The notes below the pieces were generated by a model. The model searched no databases. It was not told the origin of the DNA and saw only the letters and a list, made by a program, of their open reading frames with translations. From NCBI GenBank assembly GCA_049315325.1, contig JBMOKJ010000007.1, positions 91,247 through 155,246 on the forward strand: 64,000 nt of DNA. The letters are read 5' to 3'. The stretch is from CAXXIC01 sp049315325 (GTDB lineage Bacteria; Bacteroidota; Bacteroidia; Bacteroidales; UBA7332). A program made the translations under genes and the position numbers. This document shows positions 61,690-64,000 of this stretch, one piece after another. Positions within the stretch are counted from its first letter, which is position 1. Each line of letters opens with the position of its first letter.

Positions 61690-61801
61690 TCTGGCGGTTT
61701 TGCGCCCACATTAGCTTCGCTGATTTTCAATTCACTTTGTCGCTGTGTGACAGTGAATGCACCTGCAAACCGCAGGATGCGCTTAGCTTTAGTCGTTAAC
61801 G
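61690..61801 (+). repeat. Candidate attC-like palindrome C
   Basis: CTGGCGGTTTTGC pairs with GCAAACCGCAG. The apical hairpin TTCACTTTGTCGC...GACAGTGAA shares TTTGTCGCTGTG with palindrome B. It ends CGTTAACGG. The left core (TAAC) is not clear, so the site is incomplete or degenerate. Confidence 0.4.
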
Positions 61802-61870
61802 GTCATTGTAAGAAAGAAAACAATCAAAATAAAGAAAGATGACAAATCAAATTTATTAAAGTAAATTATT

Positions 61871-62050
61871 ATGACAGATAAAAAGAAAAGTGTCGGAAAC
61901 GGTATTGGTATTGGAGCAGCACTTGGAGTTGCATTTGGAGCAGCCTATAGCTATAAATCAGGAAATATTTCTCAAAGCATTGCCTTAGGACTTGCAATTG
62001 GTGTTACAATCGGGGCAATTTTTGACTTTGTAAGTAAGAAAAAAGAGTAA
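61871..62050 (+). CDS. Small glycine-rich membrane protein
   Basis: 59 residues: a lysine-rich start (MTDKKKSVGNG), then two hydrophobic Gly/Ala-rich stretches (IGIGAALGVAFGAAYSY and IALGLAIGVTIGAIFDFV), ending KKKE. Glycine-zipper-like spacing suggests a small inner-membrane or pore-type protein. It is followed within 22 bases by a good attC-like palindrome (D), so it sits as the sole gene of a cassette. No function known. Confidence 0.65.
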   Translation: MTDKKKSVGNGIGIGAALGVAFGAAYSYKSGNISQSIALGLAIGVTIGAIFDFVSKKKE

Positions 62051-62071
62051 TAACGGTAAAAAACAACGAAC

Positions 62072-62204
62072 CGCTAACACGGGTTTTTGCGTCAGGCAGG
62101 GTGACATCTAAAATTTAAGTTTTATCTTCCCTATCGCGTTCGTCTCGGGTGACAGTGACTTCGTCCCGTTTCCCGCCCGAACGCAAAGCCCGAAGACGTT
62201 AGGT
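62072..62204 (+). repeat. Candidate attC-like palindrome D (best match)
   Basis: Left core CGCTAAC and right core GTTAGGT, which fits the attC consensus GTTRRRY. CTAAC pairs with GTTAG, CGGG with CCCG and TTTGCG with CGCAAA, with unpaired bases between as in attC sites. Length about 133, similar to known long attC sites. Just downstream of the 59-residue gene. Confidence 0.6.
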
Positions 62205-62388
62205 GCAATGCTGGAAAACTGCTATTAACTGGATAGATTTGGTTGAAATAATTAATAATTTGCTATCTAATTTGGTTATGAAAAATATAGAAAAAGAACG
62301 GAGTAATTGAGAATGTCGTGTAAATGTCGTGTTTTTGTAGTTGGAAAGTTACCTTAATAATACTGATCTTTGGACTCAAAAATGAAAA

Positions 62389-62934
62389 ATGGAAACAGGA
62401 AAATTAATAAAAGAGTTAAGAATTAAAAAGGGCATGACTCAGGAAGAGTTGGCTGAGAAAACCGAAGTTAGTGCAAGAACAATTCAACGAATTGAAAACG
62501 GAGAGGTAGCCCCACGAGCATATACTCTTCAAATGATTGCTAAAGCACTAGATGTTGATTTTAGTTTGTTTGCAGATAATGAATTAAAGGAAAAACAGGA
62601 ATCCCAAAAGATAGAAAGCAACAATTGGTTAGCACTCATTCATTTAAGTGGAATAATACCCTTAATTTTTCCGACGTTAGTATTATGGAATATTAAAAAA
62701 GACAAAACCAAAGATATGATAAACCATTTTCGTGCTGCTATTTCTTTGCAGTTATTAATTTGGGTAATCTGCCTTTTTTGTCTTTGGATTTATTGGAGAG
62801 TTAATCAACCGATACCGGTTATAGGAGGATTATTGGTCGGTAGTTTACTATCTATACTGAATGCAATTTTTGTTATGAATGGGAAGCCTTATATAAATCC
62901 ATTTATAAAAAGTGAAGAAACAAATAGGAAATGA
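62389..62934 (+). CDS. XRE-family HTH regulator with C-terminal membrane domain
   Basis: 181 residues. Residues about 5-60 are an XRE helix-turn-helix (LIKELRIKKGMTQEELAE, RTIQRIENGEVAP, LQMIAKALDVD). The rest has a DUF4870-like membrane part with three hydrophobic segments (LIHLSGIIPLIFPTLVLW, AISLQLLIWVICLFCLWIYW, IGGLLVGSLLSILNAIFV). A membrane-tethered regulator is likely. Its stop overlaps the start of the next gene (ATGA), so the two are coupled. Confidence 0.85.
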   Translation: METGKLIKELRIKKGMTQEELAEKTEVSARTIQRIENGEVAPRAYTLQMIAKALDVDFSLFADNELKEKQESQKIESNNWLALIHLSGIIPLIFPTLVLWNIKKDKTKDMINHFRAAISLQLLIWVICLFCLWIYWRVNQPIPVIGGLLVGSLLSILNAIFVMNGKPYINPFIKSEETNRK

Positions 62935-63542
62935 AGTACATACGCCCAACAAACGGAATAAAAATGAAAGACAAAGACAATTCAAGTAAAATTTTTAAGG
63001 CTCGGACTATTGGGTATTTTTTTCTATTGGCATTTTTAGCATACGGTTTCGGACGACAATTATTTGAAAGTGCAGACAACGCAGAAAAATATTTAGGTGC
63101 CTTACTAATCATTGCAAACTCAGTAATGGTTCTCTTTATCGGCATTTTATTTAGAAAGACATTGAACAAATACAATTCATTAGTTGGCAACATTTACCTT
63201 TATACGAGAGTATTTGAAGCGTTGGCTCTTGCAAGCTTAGTCTTATCATTATTCTTGAAAGGAAACATTTCAGACGACCTTGAATATCTTCTTGCAATGT
63301 TAATTTTAGGACTTGGTAGTATTCCAATGTGTTTGACATTGCTTAAATACAAAATTTCACCACCATGGTTAGCAATTTGGGGAGTTGTAGGATATGCTAT
63401 TTTTTCCTTCGGGTTTTTAATGGAGTTATTTGGAATGGAGTGGAGTATGTATCTTCTTGGATTCGGTGGACTTTGGGAAATAACTTTTGCTATTTGGTTA
63501 ATCATATATGGCGGACAAAGTTTAAAAACAACGACCCGCTAA
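62931..63542 (+). CDS. DUF4386-like membrane protein
   Basis: 203 residues with about six membrane segments (IGYFFLLAFLAYGFGRQLF, LGALLIIANSVMVLFIGILF, ALALASLVLSLF, LLAMLILGLGSIPMCLTLL, WLAIWGVVGYAIFSFGFLMEL, MYLLGFGGLWEITFAIWLI). It resembles the DUF4386 family. ATG 62931 overlaps the preceding stop; a second Met at codon 12 is possible. The stop TAA lies inside CGCTAAC, the left core of a possible attC-like site. Regulated, presumably, by the XRE protein upstream. Confidence 0.75.
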   Translation: MKYIRPTNGIKMKDKDNSSKIFKARTIGYFFLLAFLAYGFGRQLFESADNAEKYLGALLIIANSVMVLFIGILFRKTLNKYNSLVGNIYLYTRVFEALALASLVLSLFLKGNISDDLEYLLAMLILGLGSIPMCLTLLKYKISPPWLAIWGVVGYAIFSFGFLMELFGMEWSMYLLGFGGLWEITFAIWLIIYGGQSLKTTTR

Positions 63543-63941
63543 CAAAATGTGTAAGCTTGAAAAGAACACAGTGAACGGAACCCCTTTTGGCGTCAGTCTG
63601 TGACTGTTTTTGAAGTTGTAAACTTCATGCTTTTTAGTTTATATGGTTTCGCTATTCTGATTGACTGTTTCAAACTTTATATATGCGAAGCAAACAGAGA
63701 AGTTTGCAATTTTTTAATCAGTTTTTAACTGATTATTAAATTGCAAATCTCTATTTTTGCATCATAAGTAAGAGCCCATTTCCTAGGAAGTAAGCTGCAA
63801 TGTACCCTATTCCGAAAAAGGGATAAAACCCGGAAACAATGGATTAGATTAAAATGATTAAATCGTTTATTACCACTAACAAAATGTTACATCAAACTTA
63901 AATCAGAATAAAACAAACTATCTTAATGTAAAAAAAATATT
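63537..63941. repeat. Intergenic with attC-like left core and REP-like hairpins
   Basis: CGCTAAC at 63537-63543 includes the stop of the preceding gene. About 63703-63745 is a strong hairpin, TTTGCAATTT...AATCAGTT with AACTGATT...AAATTGCAAA. Other text (AGTCTGTGACTG, ATATGCGAAGCAAAC) is like the REP-like element at 58455. No right attC core (GTTRRRY) is convincing; there is no gene. Confidence 0.4.
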
Positions 63942-64000
63942 ATGGAAAAGAAAAATGGAAAAGTAGTCTTGATTACAGGGGCAAACAAAGGAATTGGCAA
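63942..64000 (+). CDS. SDR-family oxidoreductase (5' end only, cut by window edge)
   Basis: Starts at ATG 63942 and runs off the window: MEKKNGKVVLITGANKGIG. The TGxxxGIG Rossmann motif of classical short-chain dehydrogenases is present, with an N-terminal charged segment. Nothing more can be said from 19 residues. Confidence 0.75.
   Translation, partial: MEKKNGKVVLITGANKGIG

Overview
The window looks like the chromosome of a Bacteroidota bacterium, most likely a Bacteroidales of the Paludibacter type. The evidence is the Bacteroidetes -7 promoter element TAnnTTTG upstream of many genes, the lack of Shine-Dalgarno-led starts, a type IX secretion (T9SS) tail, TonB-type outer-membrane proteins with carboxypeptidase-like N-domains, a homoserine kinase of the phosphoglycerate-mutase fold, SDR-type threonine dehydrogenase, and several intergenic repeat families of the kind common in this phylum. 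The genus is inference.

Bases 1-51,700 are core chromosome: two DUF3857 transglutaminase-like proteins; a threonine operon (leader peptide, thrA, PGM-like homoserine kinase, thrC); ppdK; lepA; pyrB-pyrI-flavin reductase; a long minus-strand haem cluster (hemA-hemC-hemD-hemB-hemL-hemE-hemN-hemG) whose gaps are filled by repeats; an outer-membrane receptor; a split ThrE exporter; tRNA-Cys and tRNA-Gly; a MATE pump; a second aspartokinase; a ROK kinase; kbl/tdh for threonine breakdown; an ECF sigma factor; folC; a PIN-PhoH ATPase; and a 20-repeat Cys-rich T9SS cargo protein. Threonine synthesis, export and catabolism are all encoded within 40 kb.

Bases about 51,700-64,000 are accessory and visibly more AT-rich. 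They start with a translationally coupled two-gene module. Its first gene is a very large protein with a STAS-like region, a GHKL-type ATPase, two phosphoribosyltransferase-like motifs and a second GHKL-like domain at the C-terminus. Its second gene joins a degenerate receiver-like domain to a nucleoside-phosphorylase-family domain resembling ATP-nucleosidase immune effectors. I consider this the best candidate for an undescribed (probably anti-phage) system. After it come small gene units separated by long imperfect palindromes with GCTAAC/GTTAG ends. This layout is like integron cassettes with attC sites, but no integrase is in view.

The second notable discovery is a dispersed, structured element of about 181 bp, present five times in intergenic positions (30.9, 32.0, 36.8, 38.5 and 45.7 kb), with conserved arms and a variable apex. 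A 13-unit array of a 21-bp motif lies between hemL and hemE.
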